Assembly: GCF_004217175.1 (NCBI RefSeq)
Contig: NZ_SHKI01000003.1
Span: 632,887-696,886 of the forward strand
Length of the DNA stretch: 64,000 nucleotides
Origin: Leucobacter luti
GTDB taxonomy: Bacteria > Actinomycetota > Actinomycetes > Actinomycetales > Microbacteriaceae
Reading direction: 5' to 3'
Both the position numbers and the translations under genes were made by a program. Shown piece after piece: positions 54,823 through 63,768 of the stretch. Positions within the stretch are counted from its first letter, which is position 1; each line of letters starts with the position of its first letter. Below the pieces are notes generated by a model. The model saw nothing but the letters and a program-made list of their open reading frames with translations. It searched no databases and was not told the origin of the DNA.

Positions 54823-55779
54823 ATGATCGGAGCAATCGAACTCGGCCTCATCTATGGCGTCATGGCCCTCGGGGTCTACCTCACCTTCCGGGTGCTGAAC
54901 TTTCCCGACCTCACGGTGGACGGCAGTTTCACCACCGGCGCCGCGGTCGCGGCGTCGCTCATCACCGCGGGTCAGAGCCCGCTCCTCGCCACGATTGCGG
55001 GCGGCGCGGCGGGCCTCGTGGCGGGAACGGTCACGGGGCTGCTGCACACGAAGGGGAAGATCGACGGCCTGCTGGCGGGCATCCTGACGATGATCGCGCT
55101 GTGGTCGATCAACCTGCGGATCATGGGCAAAGCGAACCTGCCAATGCTGCGGTCGGAGACCGTGTTCACACCGCTCAAGGACGCCGAGCTGCTCGGCACC
55201 TGGGTGGGCATCGCGGTGATCCTCCTCGCCGTGCTCGCGCTGAAGTTCGTGATCGACTGGTTCCTCTCGACCGACCTGGGGCTCTCGATCCAGGCGACGG
55301 GCAACAACGAGCAGATGATCCGCAGCTTCGGGGTGTCGACCGACGGGACGAAGATCCTCACGCTCGCGCTCTCGAACGGCCTCGTGGCGCTCTGCGGCGC
55401 GCTCGTGGCGCAGTACCAGGGCTTTGCAGACATCAGCATGGGCGTCGGCCTGATCCTGGTGGGCCTCGCGTCGGTGATCCTGGGCCAGGCGATCCTGGGC
55501 CAGCGGTTTATCTGGCTCGCGAGCCTCGCCGTGATCCTGGGCGCGGTGCTCTACCGCCTCATCATCTTCTTCGCGCTGCAGGCGGGCCTCAACCCCAACG
55601 ACATGAAGCTCATCACGGCCGTGCTCGTGATTCTCGCGCTGCTGCTGCCGCGCTGGGGCTTCCTCAAGCGCGTGCCCTCGCTGCGGGATCGCGGCGGACG
55701 CCGCCCGGGCGCGAGCGATCCAGCCCCGGATCCGGTCGCGTCCGCGACGACCGGCGTCACCGTCCCGCTGGAAAGGTAG
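54823..55779 (+). CDS. TrpY-like ABC transporter permease, copy 1
   Basis: 318 residues, about eight helices, COG4120-type permease paired with COG2984 binding proteins (the TrpXYZ class in streptococci). Start region MIGAIELGLIYGVMALGVYL, then LNFPDLTVDGSFTTGAAVAA and the coupling segment QATGNNEQMIRSFGVSTDGT. Residues 140-269 are identical to those of the copy at 57935; differences cluster at residues 51-56, 120-139 and the C-terminal tail, which here is longer (RPGASDPAPDPVASATTG). Translation is probably coupled to the 14-codon leader. Confidence 0.9.
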   Translation: MIGAIELGLIYGVMALGVYLTFRVLNFPDLTVDGSFTTGAAVAASLITAGQSPLLATIAGGAAGLVAGTVTGLLHTKGKIDGLLAGILTMIALWSINLRIMGKANLPMLRSETVFTPLKDAELLGTWVGIAVILLAVLALKFVIDWFLSTDLGLSIQATGNNEQMIRSFGVSTDGTKILTLALSNGLVALCGALVAQYQGFADISMGVGLILVGLASVILGQAILGQRFIWLASLAVILGAVLYRLIIFFALQAGLNPNDMKLITAVLVILALLLPRWGFLKRVPSLRDRGGRRPGASDPAPDPVASATTGVTVPLER

Positions 55780-55788
55780 AGGAACAGC

Positions 55789-56580
55789 ATGCTGAATATT
55801 GATCGGATCTCAAAGACGTTCTTCGCGGGCACCGTCAACGAGCGCAAGGCGCTCGTTGATCTCAGCCTGAAGCTCGACGAGGGCGACTTCGTCACGGTGA
55901 TCGGCTCGAACGGCGCGGGCAAGTCCACGCTGCTCAACGCCATCTCGGGCCGCTACACCGTCGACACGGGTGAACTCTCAATCGACGGGGCCCCGGTCTC
56001 GAAACTCAAGGAGCATCAGCGCGCTAAGTACGTGGGCCGCGTGTTCCAGGACCCGATGGCGGGCACCGCTCCGGATCTCACGATCGAGCAGAACCTGTCG
56101 CTTGCGCTGCAGCGCGGCAAGTCACGCGGCCTGGGGCTCAGCCTCACGCGCGCCAAGCGCGACCTCTTTGTGGAGGAGTTGAAGTCGCTGGAGCTCGGCC
56201 TCGAGCGCCGCCTTCCCGCGAAGGTGGGGTTGCTCTCGGGCGGGCAGCGGCAGGCGCTGTCGCTGCTGATGGCCGGGTTTACGCAGCCGCGGATTCTGCT
56301 GCTCGACGAGCACACGGCGGCGCTTGATCCGCAGCGCGCGGCGCTCGTGACCGACCTCACTGAGCGGATCGTGGCGCAGGGCGGGCTCACCACGCTGATG
56401 GTGACGCACAACATGGAGCAGGCGCTCAAGCTGGGTAACCGGCTGATCATGATGCACGAGGGCCGGATCGTGTTCCAGGCCACCGCCGAGCAGAAGCGTG
56501 AATTGACCGTGCCGGACCTGCTCTCAGAGTTCGCGAAGATTAAGGGGGCGACATTCGACGATCGCGCGTTGCTCGCCTAG
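55789..56580 (+). CDS. TrpZ-like ABC transporter ATPase, copy 1
   Basis: 263 residues. Walker A GSNGAGKST, Q-loop GRVFQDPMAGTAPDLTIEQN, LSGGQRQALSLLMAG, Walker B ILLLDEHTAALDPQ (His in place of Pro, typical of COG1101), switch VTHNMEQAL. The 3' half is nearly identical in DNA to the copy at 58875, while the segment between the Q-loop and signature differs (ALQRGKSRGLGLSLTRAKRD). It partners permease copy 1. Confidence 0.92.
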   Translation: MLNIDRISKTFFAGTVNERKALVDLSLKLDEGDFVTVIGSNGAGKSTLLNAISGRYTVDTGELSIDGAPVSKLKEHQRAKYVGRVFQDPMAGTAPDLTIEQNLSLALQRGKSRGLGLSLTRAKRDLFVEELKSLELGLERRLPAKVGLLSGGQRQALSLLMAGFTQPRILLLDEHTAALDPQRAALVTDLTERIVAQGGLTTLMVTHNMEQALKLGNRLIMMHEGRIVFQATAEQKRELTVPDLLSEFAKIKGATFDDRALLA

Positions 56581-56785
56581 GGTCGCGTCGAAATCGGCCG
56601 CAGCGTCGCGCCGGTTTCGCACACCGCACCCGAAGCACAACTTCCCGATCACAATGGTGCCGCCGACTTGCGTTCGGCGGTGCCGAGCAGTCTACGATTA
56701 CGATGTCGGCGCTGTTGCGCCGGACCACACAGTTCGCCGTTGCACTGGCCGCGGCGGATCCATATTTGCGAAGGACCTGATACAC

Positions 56786-57808
56786 ATGCGACAGATTTCG
56801 AATCGCCGCCGCGTGCTCGCGTTCGCGAGCCTCGGCGCAGCCGCAGCTCTCACCCTCAGCGCCTGCTCCGCTCCCTCTGACAGCTCCGGCGGCGACGATG
56901 CCGCGGCGCTCGAGAAGGTCAGCATCGGCATTAGCCAGCTTGTTCAGCACCCGGCGCTCGACGCGGCGACCGCCGGCTTCCAGCAGGCGTTCATCGACGC
57001 GGGCTACGTCGAGGGCGAGACCGTCGAGTTCGACGTGCAGAACGCCAACGGCGAGCAGGCGACCGCGGTGACCATCGCGCAGACGTTCGCCACCTCGAAC
57101 GTCGATCTTGTGCTCGCGGTCGCAACGCCTGCGGCCCAGGCCGCCGCGCAGGCGATCACCGACAAGCCCGTGCTGTTCACCGCCGTCACCGACGCGGTCT
57201 CGGCCGAGCTCGTCGAGTCGAACGAAGCGCCCGGCGCAAACGTCACCGGCACCGTCGACGCCGTCCCGGCTGACGCGCTGAAGAAGCAGTTCGAGCTGAT
57301 CACCGAGATCAACCCGGATGCCAAGAAGGTCGGCATCGTCTACTCCTCGGGCGAGGTGAACTCCGAGGTGCAGGTTGAGGATGCGACGAAGGTTGCCGAC
57401 GAGATGGGCCTCGAGATCGTCACCAAGACCGTCACCACCGCGAACGACATCGCGCAGGCGACCGAGGCGCTCGGCGACGTCGACGCGATCTACGTGCCCA
57501 CCGACAACATGGTCGTCTCGGGCATCGCCTCGCTCGTGCAGGTTGCAGAGACGAAGAAGATCCCCGTGATCGGCGCCGAGCCGGGCACCGTCGAGGGCGG
57601 CGCAGTTGCCACCTACGGCATCGACTACACCAAGCTCGGCAAGCAGACCGGCGAGATGGCGATCAAGGTGCTCGAGGGTGCTGATCCCGCGACCACCCCG
57701 GTCGAGACCCCGGCTGAGGTTGACTACTTCGTGAACCCCGCCGCGGCGGAGCGCATGGGCGTGGAGATCCCGCAGGAAATCCTCGACCAGGCAACCGTCG
57801 TCGAGTAG
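56786..57808 (+). CDS. TrpX-like ABC transporter binding lipoprotein
   Basis: 340 residues from ATG 56786. Signal with lipobox LSAC (Cys27), an acidic linker, then the COG2984/ABC_sub_bind fold: VSIGISQLVQHPALDAATAG, NANGEQATAVTIAQTFATSN, VYSSGEVNSEVQVEDA, YVPTDNMVVSGIASLVQVAE and AVATYGIDYTKLGKQTGEMA. It is the only binding protein in the locus, sitting between two permease/ATPase pairs. A candidate promoter (TTGCGT at 56670, 17 bp, TCTACG) and a downstream hairpin suggest its own abundant transcript. By family it may bind tryptophan or another aromatic compound; not proven. Confidence 0.9.
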   Translation: MRQISNRRRVLAFASLGAAAALTLSACSAPSDSSGGDDAAALEKVSIGISQLVQHPALDAATAGFQQAFIDAGYVEGETVEFDVQNANGEQATAVTIAQTFATSNVDLVLAVATPAAQAAAQAITDKPVLFTAVTDAVSAELVESNEAPGANVTGTVDAVPADALKKQFELITEINPDAKKVGIVYSSGEVNSEVQVEDATKVADEMGLEIVTKTVTTANDIAQATEALGDVDAIYVPTDNMVVSGIASLVQVAETKKIPVIGAEPGTVEGGAVATYGIDYTKLGKQTGEMAIKVLEGADPATTPVETPAEVDYFVNPAAAERMGVEIPQEILDQATVVE

Positions 57809-57838
57809 GACCCGTACAGTAGGTTCTACCCACCGTTG

Positions 57839-57872
57839 CAGTGGCTGCCGCGCACACGCGCGGCGGCCACTG
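57839..57872 (+). terminator. Attenuator hairpin after the binding-protein gene
   Basis: 14-bp arms (57839-57852 / 57859-57872, one wobble) with a 6-nt loop. It would raise binding-protein mRNA over the downstream permease copy 2. Confidence 0.75.
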
Positions 57873-57934
57873 TGCCATTCGGGGACACGTCTCGCTGAGG
57901 CAATGGTTTCCCAGACACAAGGAATGAACACCGA

Positions 57935-58870
57935 ATGATCGGCGCTCTTGAACTCGGCCTCATCTACGGGGTGATGGCCCTCGGGGTCTACCTGACCTTC
58001 CGGGTCTTGAACTTTCCCGACCTCACGGTGGACGGCAGCTTTACCACCGGCGCCGCGGTCGCCGCGTCGCTCATCACCGCGGGCCAGAACCCGGTGGTCG
58101 CGACGCTCGCGGGCGGTGCCGCCGGCCTCGTCGCGGGAACGATCACGGGGCTGCTGCACACGAAGGGCCGCATCGACGGCCTGCTGGCGGGCATCCTCAC
58201 GATGATCGCGCTGTGGTCGATCAACCTGCGCATCATGGGCAAAGCGAACCTGCCGCTGCTGCGCGCGGAGACCGTGTTTACCCCGCTGAAGGAGGGCGAG
58301 CTGCTCGGCACGCTCGCCGGCGCGGGGATCATCCTGGCCGGTGTGCTGGTGCTGAAGTTCGTGATCGACTGGTTCCTCTCGACCGACCTGGGGCTCTCGA
58401 TCCAGGCGACGGGCAACAACGAGCAGATGATCCGCAGCTTCGGGGTGTCGACCGATGGGACGAAGATCCTCACGCTCGCGCTCTCGAACGGCCTCGTGGC
58501 GCTGTGCGGCGCGCTCGTGGCGCAGTACCAGGGCTTTGCAGACATCAGCATGGGCGTCGGCCTGATCCTGGTGGGCCTCGCGTCGGTGATCCTGGGCCAG
58601 GCGATCCTGGGCCAACGCTTTATCTGGCTCGCGAGCCTCGCCGTGATCCTGGGCGCGGTGCTCTACCGCCTCATCATCTTCTTCGCGCTGCAGGCGGGCC
58701 TCAACCCCAACGACATGAAGCTCATCACGGCCGTGCTCGTGGTCGTCGCGCTGCTGCTGCCGCGCTGGGGCTTCCTCAAGCGCGTCCCGTCGCTGCGCGG
58801 ACGCGGCGGCAAAGTCCCGCCCGCGGACCAGGCGCCGGCCGTCGCTGCAACCGAGACCGCGGGGAGGTAG
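57935..58870 (+). CDS. TrpY-like ABC transporter permease, copy 2
   Basis: 311 residues, collinear with copy 1 up to residue 290. Conserved substitutions elsewhere are few (QNPVVATLAG, KEGELLGTLAGAGIILAGV), and the C-terminal tail differs (GKVPPADQAPAVAATETAG). It follows the lipoprotein gene by 126 nt, across an attenuator, and is followed after 4 nt by its ATPase. The two permeases could pair with the same lipoprotein in separate complexes or as a heterodimer. Confidence 0.9.
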   Translation: MIGALELGLIYGVMALGVYLTFRVLNFPDLTVDGSFTTGAAVAASLITAGQNPVVATLAGGAAGLVAGTITGLLHTKGRIDGLLAGILTMIALWSINLRIMGKANLPLLRAETVFTPLKEGELLGTLAGAGIILAGVLVLKFVIDWFLSTDLGLSIQATGNNEQMIRSFGVSTDGTKILTLALSNGLVALCGALVAQYQGFADISMGVGLILVGLASVILGQAILGQRFIWLASLAVILGAVLYRLIIFFALQAGLNPNDMKLITAVLVVVALLLPRWGFLKRVPSLRGRGGKVPPADQAPAVAATETAGR

Positions 58871-58874
58871 CCGC

Positions 58875-59666
58875 ATGCTGACCATCGACAAGATTTCAAA
58901 GACGTTCTTCCCCGGCACTGTCAACGAGCGCAAGGCGCTCGTTGACCTCGATCTGAAGCTCGACGAGGGCGACTTCGTCACGGTGATCGGCTCGAACGGC
59001 GCGGGCAAGTCCACGCTGCTCAACGCCATCTCGGGGCGGTACACCGTCGACTCCGGCTCAATCGAGATCGACGGCAAGCGCGTCAACCGGCTCAAGGAGC
59101 ACCAGCGCGCCAAGTACGTGGGCCGCGTGTTCCAGGACCCGATGGCGGGCACCGCTCCGGATCTCACGATCGAGCAGAACCTCGCGCTCGCAGAGCGCCG
59201 CGGCCGCTCGCGCGGGCTCGGCCTCGCGCTCACCCGCGCGCTGCGCGAACGGTTCCGGGACGAGCTCACCTCGCTCGAGCTGGGGCTTGAGCAGCGGCTC
59301 ACCGCGAAGGTGGGGTTGCTCTCGGGTGGGCAGCGACAGGCGCTGTCGCTGCTGATGGCCGGGTTTACGCAGCCGCGGATTCTGTTGCTCGACGAGCACA
59401 CGGCGGCGCTTGATCCGCAGCGCGCGGCGCTCGTGACCGACCTCACTGAGCGGATCGTGGCGCAGGGCGGGCTCACCACGCTGATGGTGACGCACAACAT
59501 GGAGCAGGCGCTCAAGCTGGGTAACCGGCTGATCATGATGCACGAGGGCCGGATCGTGTTCCAGGCCACCGCCGAGCAGAAACAGCAGCTCACGGTGCCG
59601 CTGCTCCTCGCGGAGTTCGCCAAGATCAAGGGCGCGACGTTCGACGACCGCGCCCTCCTCGCCTAG
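58875..59666 (+). CDS. TrpZ-like ABC transporter ATPase, copy 2
   Basis: 263 residues, same length as copy 1. All ATPase motifs are intact (GSNGAGKST, LSGGQRQALSLLMAG, LLLDEHTAALDPQ). The variable middle reads ALAERRGRSRGLGLALTRAL. DNA of the last 90 codons is almost unchanged from copy 1 apart from a few silent sites, which suggests gene conversion. A terminator follows. Confidence 0.92.
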   Translation: MLTIDKISKTFFPGTVNERKALVDLDLKLDEGDFVTVIGSNGAGKSTLLNAISGRYTVDSGSIEIDGKRVNRLKEHQRAKYVGRVFQDPMAGTAPDLTIEQNLALAERRGRSRGLGLALTRALRERFRDELTSLELGLEQRLTAKVGLLSGGQRQALSLLMAGFTQPRILLLDEHTAALDPQRAALVTDLTERIVAQGGLTTLMVTHNMEQALKLGNRLIMMHEGRIVFQATAEQKQQLTVPLLLAEFAKIKGATFDDRALLA

Positions 59667-59674
59667 GCGCGAAT

Positions 59675-59702
59675 CGCCGCGGCGCCTGTCGGCGTCGCGG
59701 CG
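59675..59702 (+). terminator. Terminator closing the ABC locus
   Basis: 12-bp stem (59675-59686 / 59691-59702, one wobble), 4-nt TGTC loop, 8 nt past the ATPase stop. Confidence 0.78.
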
Positions 59703-59744
59703 CGCGCTCCGGGAATTGGCGGGAGCGGAGCCTACAGTGGAGAT

Positions 59745-62700
59745 ATGGCTGTCTCCTCGTCCCCGCAGAGTCCGGCCTGGCCCGGCCTGGTCGCATCCGC
59801 ACAGGATCGGGCGGCGGCGTGGCTCACCGACACTGGGGCTCGCGAGGCAGAGCCGGCGCGTGCGCCCCTCGGCGGCATGCACCACGACCCGGACAGCTTC
59901 GACTTCACCCGCCGCCTGCTTGAGCTCGTCGCCGGAACCGAGGACACGCTCGCCTCGGCGGTCGGGCTGCGCGACATGGCGCAGGAGGTCCCCGCGTCGA
60001 TGGGGGCGCGCGACCGGCTCGCGGTGCGCGCCGGTGGTGCCGCGTCGCTCGGCCTGCCGTGGGCAGTCATGCCGCTGGCTCGGCGCTGGCTGCGAGCAAG
60101 ACTCTCGAGCCTCGTGCTCGCGACGAAGCTCCCCACTCCCGATGAGACGCCGGATGCCACGGGCGGTTACGCACCCGGCCGGTTGACCGCGCTCGCGGAG
60201 GGGCTGCGGCTGCTGCGCGAGGACGGCCTCGTGCCGGTGCTCGATCCGCTCGGCGACGCCGTCCACGGTCCGGCGCGGGCCGCGGCCGAGGTCCGGCGGC
60301 TCGCCGCGCTCGCCGCCCACTCAGCCGTCAGCCACCTCGTGGTCGATCCCGCCCGGATCGCGCCGGGCGGCACTGAGTGGTCGGCTGAGGCAGACACCGC
60401 CGCGGCCGCCGCGGCGCTCCAGCCGATCCTCGCGGCCGCGGCCGAGCACGGCACCACGGTGCACCTCGAACCGCGCAGCGTCCACTGGGCGCGCCTCGTC
60501 CCGGGGATCCTCGCCCGCGCCCTCGTCGATCCCGCGCTCGACCGGGCCCGGGTGGGTGCGCGCGTGTTCGCGGAGCTCCCCGAATCGCGTGAGCAGTACG
60601 ACCAGCTCAGTCGCTGGGCGCAGCGCCGCGTGGTCGACGGTGGTGCACCGTCAGAGATCGTGATCGGCGTCGCCGGGGTTGCCGGTGCCGAGCGCATTGC
60701 CTCGATACTCGGTGGCCTCGCCGTCCCGGTCATCGAGGACTCCACGGAGATCGCGGCCCAGATGCTGCGCCTCACCGAGCTCGCGCTCCACCCGGGCCGC
60801 GCGGCGGTGCTGCGCCCGGTGATCGCGAGCGAGGATCCGATGTTGCTCGCGGCCGCGGTCGAGCTTGCCGCGCAGCGTGACATCAGTGAGCTCGTCTCGC
60901 TGCAGCTGCGCGCGGGGGTCGTCCCGGGGCTTGCCGAGACGATCGCGGGACAGGGCGTTGAGGTGCGCGGCGTGCTCCCGGTCGTGGCGCCGCGTGAGTT
61001 CGCCGGCGCCGTCGACCTGCTTATCGGGCTCGCGTCGGAGGCCGCGGATCCCGGTTCGGTGGCCTCGCGAGCGGCGGCGCTGCTCCCCGCCGAGGCCGCC
61101 GGGTCCGCCGAGACTGCCGGATCCGCTGAGTCTGCCGGATCCGCCGTGTCTGGCGAGGCACCAGAACCCGCCCCGCCCGTGATCACCGCCCTCGATGCCG
61201 AGCGGGCCGCGTTCGCCGCGGCCGCCGAGCTCGCGGCCGCCCCCGCCCCCGCCTCGCACCGCACCCAGCTGCGCGCCCGAGAGTGGGATCCGAGCGAGCG
61301 CGACAGCGCCCTGTTCTACCGTGCTCCCGACGAGCCCGCGCGGTTTGACACGGGCGGGCTCACCGCGGCGGTGCTCGGCCTCAGCCGCGGCGCGACCGGC
61401 GCGTTCACACTCTCAGAGCTCGCTCCGCCGCGCGGGATCCCCGCCCTGTCAGAGTCCGGGTTCGCGAACGAGCCGAACACCGACGCCAGCCTCCCGGCGA
61501 ATCGCGAGTGGTTGCGCGAGCAACTCGGTCACGCGAGCGACCGGGTCACCGAGCTCGACGCGACGAACGATACGATCGCGCTGTCGGCAGCCGACCTCGA
61601 TCCGGTGCGCGCCGTAGCCAGCGCCCGCGAGTCCGGCGAGCGGTGGTCGATGCACGGCCCCGCGGCGCGCGCTGTGCGGCTCCGTCGCGCCGCGCTCGCC
61701 GTGGTTGCGGCGCGCGACCGCCTGCTCCAATCGCTCGCCGCCGACACGGGCGCGCCCGCGGGCGAGCTCGACGCTGAGATCAACGCCATCGTCGACGCCG
61801 CCCGCTACTCGGGTCAGCTGTCCGAGGGGCTCGGTGCCGTGCGCGGCGCGAGTTTCGTGCCCGGCCGGCTCCTGCTGGTCGCCAGCGATGCCGGGACCGC
61901 GCTGTCGCGGCAGGCCGAGGCAGTGTTCTCAGGGCTCGGCGCCGGCAGCGCGGTGCTGTGGGCGGTACCCCAGCGCTTCCTCGGCTCCGCGACGGCGCTC
62001 ATCGAGGAGTGCGAGGCGGGCGGGCTGACCCCCGGCGCGGTGCGCGTGGTGGCCACCGCCGCGCACGGCACGGTCGCCGAGCTCGCCGCGAACGACGAGG
62101 TCGACCGTGCGCTCGTGCTCGGCGATCGGGGGCTCGGGCGCGAGCTCGCGCACCGCCGCCCGGACCTGCGCATTGAGGGGCAGTTCCGCGCCCGCGGTTC
62201 GATCCTGGTTGCCCCCACCGCCGACCGCGCCCGCGCAATCGCCGACATCGTTGCGTCCGGGCTGCGCGGTGCGGGCACGGACCTGAGCGCCGCGCACGAG
62301 GTGATCCTGCTCGGCGGCGTCGCGCGCTCGCGCGAGTTCCGCGCGGACCTCGCCGACGCGGTGCGCGCGCTGCGCGTGGGCGACACCGCGCGTCCCGGGA
62401 CGGCGGACCCCCTCGGCTTCGACCTCGGCCCGCTCCCGGAACCGCCCACCGCGGCCGGCCGCCGCGCCCTCACCGAGCTGGGCCGCGGCGAGGAGTGGCT
62501 CGTGGAGCCGCGCCAGCTCGACGAGTCGGGGCGGCTGTGGAGCCCCGGCGTGCGCCTGGGTGTGGCCCCCACCTCCGACTTCTGGACCGACGCGCTCGGG
62601 GTCCCGGTGATCGGGGTCATCGCGGTCCACACACTGGTTGACGCGCTCGCGGTGCAGAACGCGCCGGGCAGCGGGAGCGTCGCCGGGCTGCACTCCACCG

Positions 62701-63542
62701 ACGGCGACGAGATCCTGGCCTGGCTCGAAGAGGTCCAGGCGGCGGCGCTCTCGATTAACCGGGCAACCACGGACGCGCGGATCGAACGCCAGCCGAGCGG
62801 CGGCTGGAACGACGCCGTGATGGGGCTCCCGGCGCTCAGCGGCGGGCCAAACCGGCTGCTCGCGCTCGGCTCGTGGCAGCTCCGGCAGGGCACGCGCAGC
62901 GACACCCTGCACCTGCGGGGGCTCGAACCCGAGGTGCGACTGCTGATCGAGGCGGCGCAGCCGAGTCTCAGCTACGAGGAGTTCGACGCGGTGCGGCGTG
63001 CGGCGCTTGCAGATGCCCTTGTGTGGCGCACCGCGTTCGGCATCGACCGCGACACGGTGGGCCTCGGCATCGAACGCAACGCGCTGCGCTACCGCCCGGT
63101 CGTCACGCAGCTGCGGCTCGCTGAGAATGGTGCGGCCGCCGGGCTGATTCGCGTGCTCGCGGCGGCACTCCTCGTGCGCGCGCCGATCGCGGTGTCGACG
63201 GGGCAGCTCCTCGCGCCCGAGGTCGCCGAACTGCTTGAACTGCAGGGCGTCGAGGTGTCGCTTGAGCGCGACGAGGACTGGATCGAGCGGCTCGCCGTGT
63301 CCGGCCCGCTGGGCCCCGGCGACGTTCCGGCATCGCGGATCCGGCTGATCGGGGGCGACGCGACGCGGGTGGCCGAGTGGATGGGCGGGCTCGACCGCGC
63401 GGCGCTCTGGGCGGAGCCGGTCACGATGGCCGGGCCGGTTGAGCTGCTCACGCTGCTGCGCGAGCAGTCGGTGTCGGCGCGCGCCAACCGGCACGGGCTC
63501 GCGGTCGCCGTGCCCGGCCTCGACGAGGTGCTCGGGAGCTAG
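59745..63542 (+). CDS. PutA-like bifunctional-enzyme homologue with lost catalytic motifs
   Basis: 1265 residues laid out like PutA: a PRODH-like barrel (about 1-450), a Ser/Ala/Glu linker (TAGSAESAGSAVSGE) and an aldehyde-dehydrogenase-like half (about 560-1265). The frame matches PutA by eye (FTRRLLELVAG; PRODH end PVVAPREFAGAVDLLIGL; RQPSGGWN and GGPNRLLALGSW near 1016-1040). Yet active-site sequences are gone: KGA of PRODH reads VIGVAGVAGAER (about 305-316), WNFP and KPSE are absent, FTGS reads VLGD, GGKN reads QFRARGS, and the catalytic GQRCS reads GTDLS (about 843-847). The only Cys in the protein is in EECEAGG, the wrong place. It is an intact ORF with normal codon use, so probably a conserved pseudoenzyme; function unknown. 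Confidence 0.85.
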   Translation: MAVSSSPQSPAWPGLVASAQDRAAAWLTDTGAREAEPARAPLGGMHHDPDSFDFTRRLLELVAGTEDTLASAVGLRDMAQEVPASMGARDRLAVRAGGAASLGLPWAVMPLARRWLRARLSSLVLATKLPTPDETPDATGGYAPGRLTALAEGLRLLREDGLVPVLDPLGDAVHGPARAAAEVRRLAALAAHSAVSHLVVDPARIAPGGTEWSAEADTAAAAAALQPILAAAAEHGTTVHLEPRSVHWARLVPGILARALVDPALDRARVGARVFAELPESREQYDQLSRWAQRRVVDGGAPSEIVIGVAGVAGAERIASILGGLAVPVIEDSTEIAAQMLRLTELALHPGRAAVLRPVIASEDPMLLAAAVELAAQRDISELVSLQLRAGVVPGLAETIAGQGVEVRGVLPVVAPREFAGAVDLLIGLASEAADPGSVASRAAALLPAEAAGSAETAGSAESAGSAVSGEAPEPAPPVITALDAERAAFAAAAELAAAPAPASHRTQLRAREWDPSERDSALFYRAPDEPARFDTGGLTAAVLGLSRGATGAFTLSELAPPRGIPALSESGFANEPNTDASLPANREWLREQLGHASDRVTELDATNDTIALSAADLDPVRAVASARESGERWSMHGPAARAVRLRRAALAVVAARDRLLQSLAADTGAPAGELDAEINAIVDAARYSGQLSEGLGAVRGASFVPGRLLLVASDAGTALSRQAEAVFSGLGAGSAVLWAVPQRFLGSATALIEECEAGGLTPGAVRVVATAAHGTVAELAANDEVDRALVLGDRGLGRELAHRRPDLRIEGQFRARGSILVAPTADRARAIADIVASGLRGAGTDLSAAHEVILLGGVARSREFRADLADAVRALRVGDTARPGTADPLGFDLGPLPEPPTAAGRRALTELGRGEEWLVEPRQLDESGRLWSPGVRLGVAPTSDFWTDALGVPVIGVIAVHTLVDALAVQNAPGSGSVAGLHSTDGDEILAWLEEVQAAALSINRATTDARIERQPSGGWNDAVMGLPALSGGPNRLLALGSWQLRQGTRSDTLHLRGLEPEVRLLIEAAQPSLSYEEFDAVRRAALADALVWRTAFGIDRDTVGLGIERNALRYRPVVTQLRLAENGAAAGLIRVLAAALLVRAPIAVSTGQLLAPEVAELLELQGVEVSLERDEDWIERLAVSGPLGPGDVPASRIRLIGGDATRVAEWMGGLDRAALWAEPVTMAGPVELLTLLREQSVSARANRHGLAVAVPGLDEVLGS

Positions 63543-63604
63543 GCGCGGGGTCGGGATCCGGGCCCGTGCGCCGGGCCCGGTTGGCTGCCCGCGGGCACTC
63601 CGCG

Positions 63605-63760
63605 CGCACGAATGGCCGGATCTGGGCACTCCGCTCGCACGAGTGGCCGGATCTGGGCACTCCGCTCGCACGAGTGGAGCATTCCGCGACGAGTGTGCGG
63701 CTTCGCTGTCGGAACGGAGCCGCACGCTCGTGCGGGTGCGGGTGCGGGTGCGGGTGCGGG
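63605..63760. repeat. Composite palindromic repeat element, copy B
   Basis: A 31-bp direct repeat headed CGCACGA (63605, 63636, partial 63667), then a palindrome with 17-bp arms (63689-63705 / 63715-63731) and a 9-nt loop, then five TGCGGG hexamers (63731-63760). Its left palindrome arm is identical to that of copy A at 34029; the loop and right arm differ at a few positions. It lies between convergent genes. Confidence 0.82.
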
Positions 63761-63768
63761 CCCGCCCC

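Noticed and set aside
54823..58870. Assembly duplication of one permease/ATPase pair
   Set aside because: The copies have different N-terminal residues, different tails and different flanks (leader ORF versus attenuator), so they are genuine paralogues, though read depth should confirm.
56540..59629. 1029-codon antisense frame across the ABC locus
   Set aside because: It runs opposite to five recognisable genes and repeats itself because those genes are duplicated; composition is that of a GC shadow.
63605..63680. CRISPR-like array
   Set aside because: Only two and a bit copies of a 31-bp unit without spacers, and no cas genes; the same holds for 41892-41997 and 23896-23949.
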